Positions 48,601-63,600 are shown, counted from the stretch's first letter. The stretch is 64,000 bases of DNA from Siderastrea siderea (GCA_964030785.1 OZ034979.1:6071423-6135422), one strand, 5' to 3'. Numbers and translations are program-made. The notes: generated by a model from the letters alone, not told the origin.

Positions 48601-51600
48601 GCCCTATTTTTCGATTCGCCCTTCCCGCCGGAATGTTTCACCGAGCGAAACGAAAATAGAGCCTGATCGCAGGTTACCTTCGCCCTGATGTTTGTCAAGA
48701 GTCGATGTAAACGCGGTCGACAACAGACAACCGGACTAACAGCCATAAATCGATTAGGTTGAAAGCAACTGAAGATACATGTAATGAATGGAAAACCTTA
48801 AAGAAACGCAACAACGGAATTGAACCCATGATCTCCGCGATACCGGTACGTTGCCCTAACAAGTGATCTATGAAGCCTTGAGAGATTAGAAGTAGGTCAA
48901 TTATGGGTTCTAACATCCCGCATGTGGAATGGATAGGGTTACGAATACATGAAAGACATGTTTTAGCGACTCACAGTCAATAGGTACAAAGAATTAAACA
49001 CGCTGTAAATACACTGTACTGGACTGTACTGGACTGCACTGCACTGCACAGCACAGCACAGCACTACACAGCACTGCACTGCACTGCACTGCACTACACA
49101 GCACTGCACTACACAGCACTGTCCTGTCCTGCGCTGTGCTGTGCTGTGCTGTAAGTACACCCTATTAAATTATGTATTGTGCAATATGCCACGAGAACAG
49201 ACAAACCAATTTAGTCAAGCCGTGCATGTCCTTACCGGTTGTGTCCCATGTTCAAATGAGTTAGGAAGTGAAGCAAGATCACGGAAATCAGACGCAAATG
49301 GAGCATAATGATAAGGATAAAACCACTTCCAGGATGGGCAACCCTGAAGAGATAACAAGAATTACAGCTATTGAAATATAATATGAATGATGTCTTACGG
49401 TAGCATTGGCCGTAAGCGTTAGCATTGGGATTGTTTCTCTGTGGTTTGTTAACTTTCATTACATTTTGTACATTTTTAGCACGTATTTTTGCTACGTTTA
49501 CAGCCAAATGAGAGTCGATGGAGACTTTCGAAAACGCATTACTGTGGAGAGGTGAAGGTCCATGTAAAGTCGCACACGAGCCAAGAAGGCCCACACGGCC
49601 GGAGCTTAGCCCAGTTTCTGTAGCATGAAGCATTTGAGAGTATTGCTACTTCAAGCTTGAGTGGGATGCTAGTCCATCGCAGGGTTACCCCCAGCAGTAT
49701 GTCACCGGTACCCATTAATTTTATACACCTGGGTGGAGAGAGACAATGTGGGGTAAAGTTTCTTGTCCAAGGAAACGACACGATGGCAGGAACTGGATGT
49801 TGGATCACCGACCCTTAGATCTGAAGTCCAACACGCTAACCACTACATCACCGGGTCCCCATACTATAGAGAGGTCCTTTGCAAACAATAGCGGGAAGAA
49901 AAATATTCAAATGGCTTTCAGGGAGCTACAATTGACAAGAAACCACAGCAAAATGCAAGGTGGAATCACTTAACAACCTTAAGAGAAACAGACAAGTTCC
50001 TCAGAAAATTGTACGTGATCTTTTCTCTATTGCCCTGAGAATCCTGGCATTTCTTCACCAGTGCATGAAAGATTCTCCTAGCTGAACTGCAGTCTGTGTA
50101 AATTGTATGCAACTATAATGCACCTAGAATGTAAGCTTACTTACTTGGTAATAATAAAGCAAAACCCAACAAAGTCCTTCCACATAAGCATCAGCCTAGC
50201 AGAAAAAACAACAACGTAACAGTGAGAGTTACAGCCAAACAAGTAGCATTTAACTGAACACTGAAAAGCAATAGTTTTTGTTTTGCAGATGTGAGTCTGC
50301 AAGCACACGTCTCCTGTTTCCTGTGAAGTAAAGGAAATAGGAGACGTCAGCCTTGTACCCAGGCTTTCTCCTCCCGCTCATTCGACTTGGCGCGAAAAGT
50401 CATGACGACACCGAATGAGTCGCCCGTTCTCGCGGTATACCATTTGGTGACGTCACGAAATTTCGCGTAAGCGACAAGAGAACGAGCGACAAGAGAACGC
50501 CTGGGTACTAGGCTGAGGAGACGTCTGCACGCAGGATAGTAGACGTAAACTATCATAGATTCATCATTTAGAACAGTTTTCAAGTGAGAGTCAAAGTAAT
50601 TTGCTCTTTCAAAACGATCTGTGATTGGTTAAAAAAATCGCTTCATGTTCTTTGCCAATCAGAAAGTAATACCAAAACCAAGAGCGGCTTGTTCGAATTT
50701 TCCCGCGTTAAGTTAACGAATCATACATACAGTGTATCTACAGTGTACGGGTATAAATGTAATCCTACCACTTTCTTCCTGAAGTCATCATATCCCTCAT
50801 CGTTCTGAGACAGTTGAAACTTGTTTTGGTAATATCGACCCTTCCATCCTGCCTCCCATAACCTAACAATAACAAGCTTTCGATCAAATCACTTACAATG
50901 GACTAACTAGCCACGAAATTTGGGCGACAAGAAAAGTCTGTCAAGTGCTACAGACGGATCAAGCCAGGAGGCTACAAGAATATGTTTCAGCTTACATTTA
51001 AAACAGGTTCTTACTTGGAAAGATAAGTAATTTTATAACACAGCTGGTAAATTCGTGTATTTAAATTCAATAGCACGAGCGTGCTTCATAATCCTATTGT
51101 GCACGCTGATAACATCAGCAAACAAATACCACGAGAAAAAAAATTTCCTTCGCGAGTGAGCATTTTGCAGTCAAATACGGTGCAAACTTCATCTACACGC
51201 ATGAATTCATCTGTCAGTTCGTTTTTACCAATCTGAGACAAGATCGTTGAAGCGTAGCGAAATTTTTTTCTGAGATGAAATAAACAACGGGTTGAAACGC
51301 AACCGAGTAAAGTTCTCTTTACACAACTACCGCGTAGAAAATGTTATAAAACAATTGGTTCATACGTCAGTTGTGCTTCATCGAGATATGAAGCACTTGG
51401 GAAGTTTGGAGAGCACTCAAGAACCTAGAGTTGCTCGAGGCGACTCTAACGTATCTTTCGTGCTCTCCAAACTTCCTGCGTGCTTCATATCTCGATAAAG
51501 CACAGCTGACATATGAACCAATCGTTAAATTCCCAATAGTATGAAGGAGCTCTTGTAGCTGAACAGGTAGTGTTCAAGACGTAGCCCCTTTAAGCTTCTA

Positions 51601-54600
51601 GGAGGCGAACAGTTAAGCCAAATTTGACAACGACGACGACGACGATGACGACGATGATGATGGTGAACATTATTTAAGTGTCAGAGCATGCCGCTAATTG
51701 TGGACACTACTGCACTAACTAACAATTGACCCTAGATTCCCATACAAACACTGTGTTTAACGCCACGTTTGCCCCACTTTCAAAACAGAGGCCACGACGT
51801 AAAACTTTTTGTTGCCCTTTAGATCGCATTGTCTGTATTGAATTTAAAAATGTACTGCACTGGCAAGGAAAATAATGGGGTGTCATTGCATTGGACTGAA
51901 TCCAATTCAGGGGAAGTGGTAAAACTTCTAGCTGCTATATGTTAGTTACAGAAAACACGAATCAGGTGCAAATAAATTCAGTCATGCTAAATAATTATCC
52001 CTTTAAGCCCCAATATTAATATGCATGTTCTCCTTAGTGTTCTCCATATGTTTCCTATGGTACTAGTTGGGAGAATTTGCACAAACATCAAGACATTTTA
52101 TGTTTGCCGATCATTTCCTCAAGTCTCATGACCTGTATGTCTGATCAAGAAGTGATATTGTAAGGAGAAATTAGATGCTTGTCACTATTGGGGCTGAAAG
52201 GGTTAACTTTACCTGATATCATCTTTAGGTTCCTCGTCTTCATCATCATCTTTCTTCCTTTTGTTTGATGCTGGTACAGAGTTGGGTGTACTCGCAGCAG
52301 AAGACTTTTGTTTAAAAGATAATAAATTACAATAACGATGTACGTAATACGGCATATTTCGAACAAATGTTCATCATCAGAGAGGTAAACTCTGATGTGC
52401 CTATCTATATATTAACAGAACGATGTTTAAAAATAGTAAATAAAGATAACTGTGAAGCTAAAAAACGAGTGCTTTTTTGACATCTCAGGGTATAATAGGG
52501 TGACCAGTCTAACACGACCCTAGATTTTCAAGGCGCTGTCTTTGGAATAATTATAGGACTATCCAGTGTTTGTTGAAGACGTTTTTCCTTTTTTGGATCA
52601 AGACAATTCTGACTGAGGTCCCACAGAGTAAATCATGCCCAAGTCAAGAGAAAAATCAGCTACCGGTATTTAGTTCATTTCGCGCAACTTTATGGAAAAA
52701 GACGGGCTTATACCCAGCGAAATGGAGGAGATGGGGTGGGGCGCTTGTTAGCGTAATAGTTTTGTTTCGGCAAAATTTACCCTGAGGGGATCGCATCGTG
52801 GGACCTGACACCAGGGACGCCTAATAACACGGAGGGTAATATACCTAGGGGGGGGGGGGATAACTGGTAGGTCATCATATTTTAGGGTTATAACAAGACA
52901 AGCCCCAGAGGCATTACACCCCGCCGTTGTTCTCCCTCCCCTCAGGTGCAAAATATATTACAGTCAACCAAGATACGAGCCCAAGTGGTGTAGCGGAAGT
53001 TCGCGACGAATATTTGTTTGGCCGAGCCAACCGGGAGTCAAGGGCTAGTGACCGACAAACAAACGGACGAAAGAAAAAAAAGGCTATTACTAGGGAAGGG
53101 TAAACTAATAGCTGGGGGTTCTACCTGGGGGACATATAACTGGAAGTTTTGCACTCACCATACTCGCGTCTGGAGACGGTGTAACAAGCATAGTTCTCAA
53201 GTTTGCTGCAGCATTCTACAATACCAAACAACGTAAAGGTTTCACTTTTTAAAATGTTATCATTAATTGAGCTGAGAAACTTACACCTAATTTCCATATT
53301 TGTCACCCAAACCACTGCTTTGACATCTTCAAAGTGAAAATATCAACAGTCAATTTGCAATAGATTTTCGTACAATTATCTTATACAAGTGGAATTAACA
53401 GTATTTTTCAAATGAAAAAAGGCAATCCACTTTGATCCACTGAGAGCAGGTTAATCATCTTTGGGCACAAATTAAGAGAGGATCACCAGAAACTATCAAA
53501 GTTCACTCAAGATTTTCCCAAGAGTTGACGACATCACTTTTAGAAGACCTTTAAAGATCTCCAGTGACGTCTCTGAAGACATCCCGAAGATGGTCAAAGA
53601 TGTCTTGAAGATATCCCGAACATTTACAAACGTTTTTAAAGACTGCCCAGGATCAGTTGAAGTGTACCAAAGCTCTGAAAATGCTCTACAACGAAAACCG
53701 CAACATGCGTCTTGTAAAGGGATATTGTCCCATTACAAGAAATTTCAATTGCTAAATATACAACTAAATCACGTAAGACGATTTTACATAGACAAACGGA
53801 CCAAGACGTTTGGGGGATAAAGGGCAGGTTGCGAGGATAGAAGTGGATTACAGCACGTAAAATACGATTTCATGACAGATTGTCCAGAAATAAAAATTGC
53901 TATTCTGGTGGAACTTTGACTTTTTTAGCCCATACATAGCTTTTTCTTTAATTTCCCAGCTTTCATCACTTTTTGTTGATTTTTTACTATTTCAATATAC
54001 CGGTAATAAGCAATGCCAAGGCAAGTTCCTGGCCATACGTATGGAAAAACCTCAAATAAACCGTGATAACGTTCCCTTAAAATTCCATACCTTATTGGCT
54101 GCATCTTGCGGTGTCAGGCTCCCAGAACTATAAGACATGGCTTGTTGTCGCATGGCATAAGCTTCTTGGCGCGGGGACACTATGGGCGAGGGCGTGTTGG
54201 TGATGGCCTGTGGACTAAACTGACCGCTTGGAGTCCACAAAGGAGCATCCTATCGAAACAAAACATATTGTGTTCTTCTAGAAAATGGCCATATCCTCCC
54301 AGAAAGGTTTTTCGGTTTGAACCACTCTAGAAGTTACAGTTTAGCTTTATCTTTTTCTCTAAAAAGCATTGGCTTTTAGACCCCTCCCTTCAAAATGGAT
54401 ATTTCTGGAACTGCACAGGATCTGTCAGTTTCACCTTCAGAGTTACTTAACTCACAATTATCGTTAATTTTGTTCCTTCCCTGAATAACTGAAAATGCAA
54501 GAAAACATACCATTCTCTGTCTTTTTAGCCTTTCTCGCTCTTTGTTTTGCTTCAGACGTCTCTTATACGCTAGCTATGAAACAGAAACATAAAGACTTAA

Positions 54601-57600
54601 GAAAAACAGCAGCACACATCACTTCACACTTACACTTGACTCCAGTTAACTCGAACCTCCCGCTCGAAGTGAATAGTTTTTCCCTCCAGGTCGATTTCTT
54701 TAAAAGTTTTTCCCCTGAATAACTCGCTCTGACGATAAATCGAACCTTTTTTTTATTTCCCTTGAAGGTTCGAGTTATCTCGAGTCAACTGTATTTAGCA
54801 GGATTTAACTCCCCCGAATCTGCTATCCACATAGGTAAGGCAAATGACCCATAGTGTATTCTTGAGACTGATAACTTTGCAATGTCAACACATAGCCGTT
54901 CAAGCAGAAATTATGGAATACTCACATCATTTTCCTGACGCTTCTTAAAAATCTCATCTTCAACATAACCAAGCTCTAAACAAACAAAAGGTTACATTCA
55001 CCACTGGCGTCAACAAGAACAACAAAACTATGCCCAATGTCCTAATGTGAATGATGCATTGAAATAATATTGTAAAGTTCCCAAAGTAACGACCCTCCGA
55101 AAGTAGCGATAAAATTTCACAGGTGTTAGCAAATCCCGACAGTAGCGACCCCTCCAAATTTAACGACCCTCTGAAACTAGCGACCTCAGAAGTAATTTCC
55201 CTTTTTAGCAAGAAATAACGGAAATGATAGATATAACAAGCTGTACCAAACTGATCCGAGGATTTTAATGATCTTTGACATTCCTATTCAAAGGACAATA
55301 CATAACTCTTAAAGTACATTACATTTGTTTTCAAAAACTATGACTTTCGTCTCTGAATACCTGTTACATACGTAATAGGGACAATCAAACCTTTTTCTCC
55401 AGTAACAAACTACCATACACATTAATTTTGTCACGATTTTATTAACTTCGAACAGCCCATGTACGGTACAAGTTTTAGCTATCTGAAAGTAGCGACCCTC
55501 CAAAAGTAGCGACAGGAAAAGGCTTCTAAATCCGAAAGTAACGACGAACTTTACGGTAATGTATTGACAAAAATCACGGTTTTTGGACTCCATGTCTCAA
55601 AGGTCTCTAAGCTTCATCAGTATAAACCTGAAGCATTCATCGGTTTAGAAAGTTCCATTTTTCCTGCACAAAATTATAATTTTTTATCAAACGAGCCTCA
55701 GGGCGTTTTTTTTTTTGGGGGGGGGGGGGCATATTTTAAGTAAGATAAAACTTGGGGAGAACAATGATTTTCCCATTGTATACCTTTAAGAATCATCTCT
55801 ACTCTGCTCAGGTCAACAATTCCATGCTTTGCTAGGTAACCCTAAAACAAAACAGTATTATTAAACACCTATACAATCTAAATACAACCTTGAGGATGAA
55901 GATAGTATGTAAGTGATGGTTTTGGCTGAAAGTGCTAATCAGAATATCTTCAAGCTTTTACATAATTATGGGATGGTTTTAATAAGTTAAATATTTGTAT
56001 TCCGCCTGGAGACCAAATTTCAAACAATTCCTTCTTAAAGCAATAGTCAGGATCTCCAAGATTTCCAGGCTTTCATCAAAACAATGGCCATTGCAATGTT
56101 TACCCTATGAACCCAAACTACAAAAAAGTTATAACCAAACACGGGCCTCAAGCGAACCAGCTTAAGGACGGTGCCTCCTAATACAGATTTATTTGTGCAA
56201 AGGTTACGACTATGGGGAAAACGCAGATCTTTGCAAGAGATATCAGAATCCAAAAGGAAAAATGTGGGTAACCTCGCATTTTTCAGAGATAATAAAGCAA
56301 CCATAATTCTAAACAAGCATTAAAATACAAAGAATGTTTGGCAATTTCTTTCCAAATTTAAGCTCAATTATCTCTGAAAAATGCGCGGTTACCCTAATTT
56401 TCTTTTTGGATTCTTATATCCCTTGCTAAGATCTGCTTTTTCCATGTAGTCATAAACCGCACAAAAATAATGTTGTATTAGTGGGCAAATTTCTTAAGAA
56501 ACCCAAATATCCCGAGATGCGCAGAACGTATGCGCAGTAGCAAAAGGAGGCACTGTCCTTAACTCCGTTTTCTGTTACATGAAGCACCTAGTACATTAGG
56601 TGCTACATGTGCTAACTACTACTACTACTGTAGTAGTTTTTGGTAACACATGTGCCCATTTGTACACCTCCGATTGAGAGAGACAACATAGAGTAACATT
56701 TTGTGTCTAAGAAACTACACAACATGATGTAGACAGCAGTTAGACCAGCCTTGAACCAAGAACTGAAATTACAATGCACTTAGTGAACCAAAGTGCCAGT
56801 CCAACATGCAAAAACACTGTATCGATAAGGATGGTTTGAACAAGAAAAGAAACTCCTTCCTTACCCCACATCTTGGTAAAACCCTCTTGTAAATTCCAAC
56901 TAGTCTGTCAATAGCTCCTTCCCTAAGAGGAAGAAGATGCAAATTATTATTCACTGATCAAAATTTGTTACATTTAATAAAGGTGGACTTGCTGTATAAA
57001 TGTTTGTCCTCTCAAAGTGGACATTAGCTGCAGTGAACATTTACATGGACAAGCAGTGGCAAACATATCCTACAGAACTAACCTTCTGCAGAGGACATTG
57101 TTTGTTGTATTGTATTGAAAAATAGACAATTTTCAATGAACGTTCGAACAATAAGTGCAAAAATAGAATTAACAAAAAGATACTCATAGCATGTTAACAT
57201 TTTGAATACAAAGACCCTGCGAGAGAAAACTGAATTGGAAGTTATCCATATCTTAATTGAAGAGATGCTTTATGTCAGTTCAAAACAAATGGCGCCCGTT
57301 TTTAGCAGCAGTATTTTTATGAGATTTGACATTAATTTTCTTGAGAATGCTTGAGAATTTAATTTCGGGGTAACTTTGAAAAGTGAGTTTCAATAGTATT
57401 CAAAATGTTACCATTCTATGACTAGTTTTTTTAGTAAATAAATTTTGCAGTTATTCCTTGAATGTTGAGCGAAATCAGTCTTAATATGCACTTGTAAGTA
57501 AATCACTAATTTGGGGAGTGCAATGGTGAAGTGGTGAGAGCACCACTTCACCACCTGAAACAGGTTGCAATCATGAAGTTGACACCACGTGGGATGAGTT

Positions 57601-60600
57601 TGTCGTTTGTCGTTTGTTGCTAGGTTATTTCCCCTCCTCAAAACCAAGTCAATACAGAATCTGAATCCATTTGTAAGACTGCAAGAGCAGTGTTAAGACG
57701 GAATCCATCAGGAAATTGAGCAATCAGTGGACAAAAACCTTGTACCAGAATAATTTAAAGTTTATCGCATTCTTTTTTACACTTTTTAAGAGCTATAGAC
57801 GTAATTAGTTATCTGTGATAACACCAAAGGCAATTTCTTATGGGAGCCCGTGGAATTAAATTTCAAATTTCACAGGAATTGTGTAAACACGGGTAAACTA
57901 GGTAAATTTTTGTGCGTAAGATTTCATTTTGTGAAATTTGAAATTTATTTTCTCCGGCTCCCATAAGAAATTGTCTTTGGGGTTATTACAGATAACAAAT
58001 TACATCCATAGCTCTCAAAAAGTGTAAAAAAGAATGGGATATGCTTTAAATTATTCTGGTACAAGATTTTTGTCCACTGAAAATTAAAATTACTCAGTTT
58101 CCTAATGGATTCCGTCTTAAACCTTTAAACCCCAACAGTGACAAGCATCTAATTTCTCCTTACAATACTACTACTTGGTTAAACATACAGGTCATGGGAA
58201 TTGAGGAAATAATCCCCAAAGATGAAATGCCTTGACGAGTAAGCAAATTCTCCCAACTAGTACCACAAGAAATGTATGGAGAATAGTGAAGAGAACATGC
58301 ATGTTGATACTGAGGCTTAAAGGGTTGTGTAGAAACTAAGTTAATTTGTTCATATTTTTGTTTCATTAATTTTAATCATTGACTTCGAGTAGTCTCTCTT
58401 TCCGCTCAGGGATAGACAGGGAAAACGAACAAGCGAGCGAGCGTGAAATCGCCTGCCGCGTTGAAACGTGTTGCACGTGTGGAGCCGCTAATGTCACTGC
58501 CGGCTCGACACACGCGTCATGTTTCAAGGCGGCAGGTGATTTTACGCTCGCTCGCTCATTCGTTTTTCTTGTCTATCTCTAAGCAGAAAGAGAGACTACT
58601 CGTAGTCTATCTTAATCACAGTTGGGACTTCATTTGGTACTTACCTGATTTCTAATGATGGCAAGTGAGGAAGGAAATCATTTCCTACAAAGAAGCACAT
58701 GAATACCCAGTCATCAAGACAGCGCTAAACAAAGGAACACACCATTAGTAACAATTAACTTTGGGTAGGTTTTGCAAACAAGTTAGCTCAAGCAGACGTT
58801 TGCAATAACGAAGCAACTTGACATTCTACTGAGTGTGAATAAGGGCAAAAGTGTGGTTACAAAAATTTCACTTTGCAAAAAGTAAATATTGACACACTAC
58901 TGAAAAGTTCTGCTTGATAGCCTTGGTTTAGTACATGTTCACACTTTAGGATTACACTTAGACTCAAAAATTGAAACCACCTTGTATAGCATAATAAACA
59001 GCACCACAGGAAAGTACTGCTCAGTAGCTTTCATTTGAATGGTCATAATTTTGGATTTCATCCACAGACTCCATGGTTAGAACCACCTTGTACAGCACAG
59101 CACCACAGGAAAGTACTGCTCAGTAGCTTTCACTTGAATGGTCACACTTTAGGATTTGGGGGGGGGGGGATTTCAATCACAGTCTTATAAATAAGGACCA
59201 ACTTGTCTTTACTTACCTCAAAACTGTATGGAAAAGGAAGGCCTTCCATCCTCAGTTCACGTTCTAGATACTGCGGAGAGATTATTAATAAAAAGTTACT
59301 TGATAGTATGCAGCTGTATACAAGAAATTCTGCCAGTGAGAGCAAATTCAGGCAAGCAGCATGGGCAAACACAAATTGGAACAGCACTTGAAATAAGATT
59401 ATTTTGACAAGATAACTGTGATAGAGAAAATATTGATAGTGGCAACCAAGACTTTTCTAGGTCTTTTGTATTACAGTGTAGCAACACCAGGCAGTTTAAA
59501 GTGGAGACAAGCATGTCTAGCCCCTTGTCATAGTCCATAAAATATTCACATGCATATTCTCCTTAGTGTTCTCCATGCATTTCTTATGGTACTAGTTAAG
59601 AGAATTTGCACAAAACGTTAAGGACATTTCATGTTTGATGATCATTTCCTTTATTCATATGACCTGTGTGTTTGATCAAGTAGGGATACTGGAAGGAGAA
59701 ATTAGATGCTGGTCACTATTGGGGCTCAAAGGGTTAAATTAAACACCTACTTTATTTTCCAAACTGGGTGAACAAGAAAAAAATTTAGGAGATCATCTCA
59801 CCTCTCTTAGTACATTAAGCCTGATGAAAATAAATTCTACATCTTGAGCGACAGGTGCAGACAACTCATCAAACTGTCAATTAAAAAAAAATCAGTACTT
59901 TATAACTTTAAGTAAGCAACTGAAGATAATTGTACCTTGACCCTTTAAACCCTAACATCCAAATGCAAAGTCTCCTCACTGTTCTCCATAATTTATATTT
60001 AACAATTAGATTATGAGCTCGAGATTTCCATCGCGTGATAGTTGACAAGGCCGAAGGCCGAATCAACTATCACGCATAGAAATCGAGAGCGAATAATCTA
60101 ATTGTTTTAGTATAAATCTACTAGACGTTCAAAACTTAACAGCAGACACTACATTTTTTAATTGAAAAATGATATAAATAGGTCACACCGCGCGCGGAAA
60201 ACACTCTACTCACTATCTACAACAGAATAGATAGTGAGTAGCGTAGCCAATCAGAGAACAGCATTAGTGATAGAACACTAGTAGATTTATACTAATTCTT
60301 AATATGTTACTAGTTAGGAGAATGAATTATTTATCAACACATTTCATGTCTGGTGATCATTTTCTTTATTCTCATGCCCTGTCTGTTTGATCAAGTAGTG
60401 ATACTGTAAGGAGAAATTAGACGCTTGTCACTCTTGGGACTTCAAGGCTTAAACTTGCAGTATATCAAGCAGAATCATGGGAACAGTTGCATTAAAAGCT
60501 GGGTAATAACTTAAGCATTAATTTTACACTACTTGCACTACTTAAGGCATTTCAAAACTTCAGACAAACTGTTTAAATCTAATCTAGGGTGTGGCTAATG

Positions 60601-63600
60601 TCAACTGGTATACATCTGGTTATTACTCAGAATACTGCTATTTTATTCCTTCAATTCTTGTTCTATCTTGTTATTTTAAAATTATTCTAATGATATTTTC
60701 TGAAAAATAATGATCTGTAATCCACAAGATACAGACAATCAGTTTGCCTCGTTCATAAAAGTCAATCAAATCATTGTGACACAACGCCTGTTGAAATTTT
60801 TAACATTCTTTGACATGAAGTGAGTGAACCAGTACGTCGCTTACTGTAAATTTAGTATCAGATTTTTCTTGCCTTGTGTAGTTTGGCACATAACAAAGTT
60901 TTCTCTTTAGACTTATGATCCTGGTATCAGTGCAGTAATTTTTTCAATTTTAAAATTAACACCCAAAGAATAAACACCCTGTCATGATTGAAGGGTTAAG
61001 GAATACATGTAGCTACCCATGTAGAACTTTACTACTGCAGTTTTTCATCTTTTTTTCTTGAAGCTGGCAGCCAAACAGGGAATATTAAATGTGGGACTTT
61101 TCTAGAATAAATTGCGGTCCACATACAAAACATCAAGTTTCATATGCATGTTGTAGGTTAAAACGAGTTTCAGGTCAAAATGATTTCAAACAAGTTTGAT
61201 TTGTATTTCTTTTGTTTCATGGTCATTATCATCAACCTGAAACCAAGGAAAATACAAATCAAACCAGTTTGAAATCATTTTGACCTGAAATTCATCATAA
61301 CCAGCAACGTACATAAGCTGAAGAAACAAGAAAAATGACCTTTATAGTTAGTGAATTCAACACAGGAGAGTCATGCTCCCAGCAGCCCTTCAATATAATG
61401 CTCCATCAAAGGCACTGAGTCTGCATTAACTACCTTATGACCCAACTATGCTGAGGAAATTATTATTAAGACAAATTCCGCTTAACCTTCAAAGAATATT
61501 TACCAAAAAGCTATTCACAGCACGGTAACATTTTCAATGCTATTTGAAACATGTCACTTTAATTCACCTCTCCAAGTGACCCCGCAAATAAATTCTCAAG
61601 CATTCTTGAGAAAACTGATGTCAAATCTTGTAAAGATATGTTAAAAACGGGTGCCATTTTGTTTTGAACTGACATGAAGCATCTTTTTAATATGGATAAC
61701 TTCAAATCCAATTTTCTCTCGTAGGGGATCAGCCTGGGGCAAAAGTATCAATGAGTTCTTCTCATCTGTTTTCAAAATGTGACCAGCCTATAAGTATTTT
61801 TTTGGTAACTTAATGTTTGCACTTACTGCTCAAACATTAAGTCGAAATCATCCAAATTATCAGTTAATACAAGCTGAGTCTCACCTCTCCTTGTTTTTCT
61901 TTAGGAAGTCCCATACATTCATCCATGACATGGCCTATAAAAAGGAACAAAGATCAATCAGTAAAACAGATCTATTCAACCATTCACAGGTTTTCAGCAA
62001 CAACTGAAACAACACAAGATTTCAACTTATGGCCAGAGATCAGAAACTGGGACCGAGTAGGGATGGACAAATTAATGGAACCGAACTTTCTGATCTCCCA
62101 GAAAATTGGGACAAACTTACGAGCTACATTGTAAATGTTTTTGTATGTTCCCAGAGTTTAAAAAAAAAATTCCAAAAGATTTATATTCCATTTGATTCTG
62201 AACAAAAAATTGCTGACAATTTTGGTGGGACGTAAAGCAGATATTTCTTACACTTACTGATTTTGGAGGTGTGGAAGACTGTTTGTTAGTGTGTCAAGGT
62301 TTCAACCTCAAAGTTGGTGTTTTATGTTGGGTTACTGCTACACTTTGGTTTCCACATACACATAACACCACCATAAATAGTTACAAACAGTTTGCAATAC
62401 AATGTAGCTTAAGGACGGTGCCTCCTTTTGTTACAGCGCACATGTTCTGTACATCTTGGGACATTTGGGTTCCTTAAAGAATTTGCCCACTAATATAACA
62501 ATATTTTTGCGCAGTTTAAGACTATGTGGAAAAAGCAGATCTTGGCAAGGGCTATCAGAATCCAAAAAGAAAATTGGGGGTAACCACGCATTTTTTCAGA
62601 GATATTTGAGCTTAAATTTGGAAAGAAATTGCCATATGTTTTTTTGTATTTTAAAGAGCCAGTGTCACCCAAAGTGTTTTGCACCCCGAGGTACATTTTT
62701 CATATATGAAAAATCTGCCATTTTCTTGATTGTTGTGAAGTCTGATTTGTATCTTCTTCCATCGCTGCCGTAAGCGATCCGAAAGCACTAGTGTGAATTT
62801 TGCCTTGACATTTAAGTGCCATCGTATCGATTTCGTTGCATATTTCCGAATTCTGAAGTGTTTTCGCGGTGGGGAAGGAGATCTTTAAATTGGATGCTTC
62901 GTAGGGTTCAGGAAAGCTGCGGCGAAGGCCGAGTCTACCGCGCTCTGCCAAAGTTGTATGGCTGTAGGAGTCCGTCTTACTAGTAGCGGAGAGAAAGAAA
63001 AACATCTGTGGGTTTCAGCAACAGTACTGATACTGCGTTCGCCAAAATAGTGCTACGTTTGTTGCCGGATGAAAACAGAAGGAACGTTAATTTACAAATA
63101 ACAGTAGCTACAGGCCTGCTCCAAAATAATGCTTGTGGTCATGAGCTTGTGGTGTTTTGCTTAATTATTCCTTGTGTTTGCTCTCTGTTTATGTTTTATG
63201 TTTACAAAAAGTGTAAGTAACTATTCTGGTTTTGCGATTGATGCAATCGATTGCACGATCAATCGATCGGACTGTAATATATTAATGTACACGCATTAAC
63301 TGCGAAGTCAGATCTTGAGTAGTTTTCTCCACTGACATCTAGCGATGAAGACGTCAATATTCTTACACGGTACTTGTTTTTGTTTTATTTTTATATCGAG
63401 TGGAAGTGGCTGCTCTGGTTGTTATAATAGCTCCACATGCGTTGACTACAAATTCAGAGCTTGAGTTGTTTTCTCCAGTAACATGTAGCTATGAAGATAT
63501 TTCTATTTTTAGAGGTTACTATTGTACATATCAGCTCGCTGAAAGGCCAGTTTGCAAGGTATAATTTGCGAAAAGTCCGGCAAACGCGCCAGCCAAACGC

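Noticed and set aside
62456..62773. 105-codon plus-strand frame
   Set aside because: It crosses the boundary between the MITE and the nested TIR element, so it cannot be a single gene.
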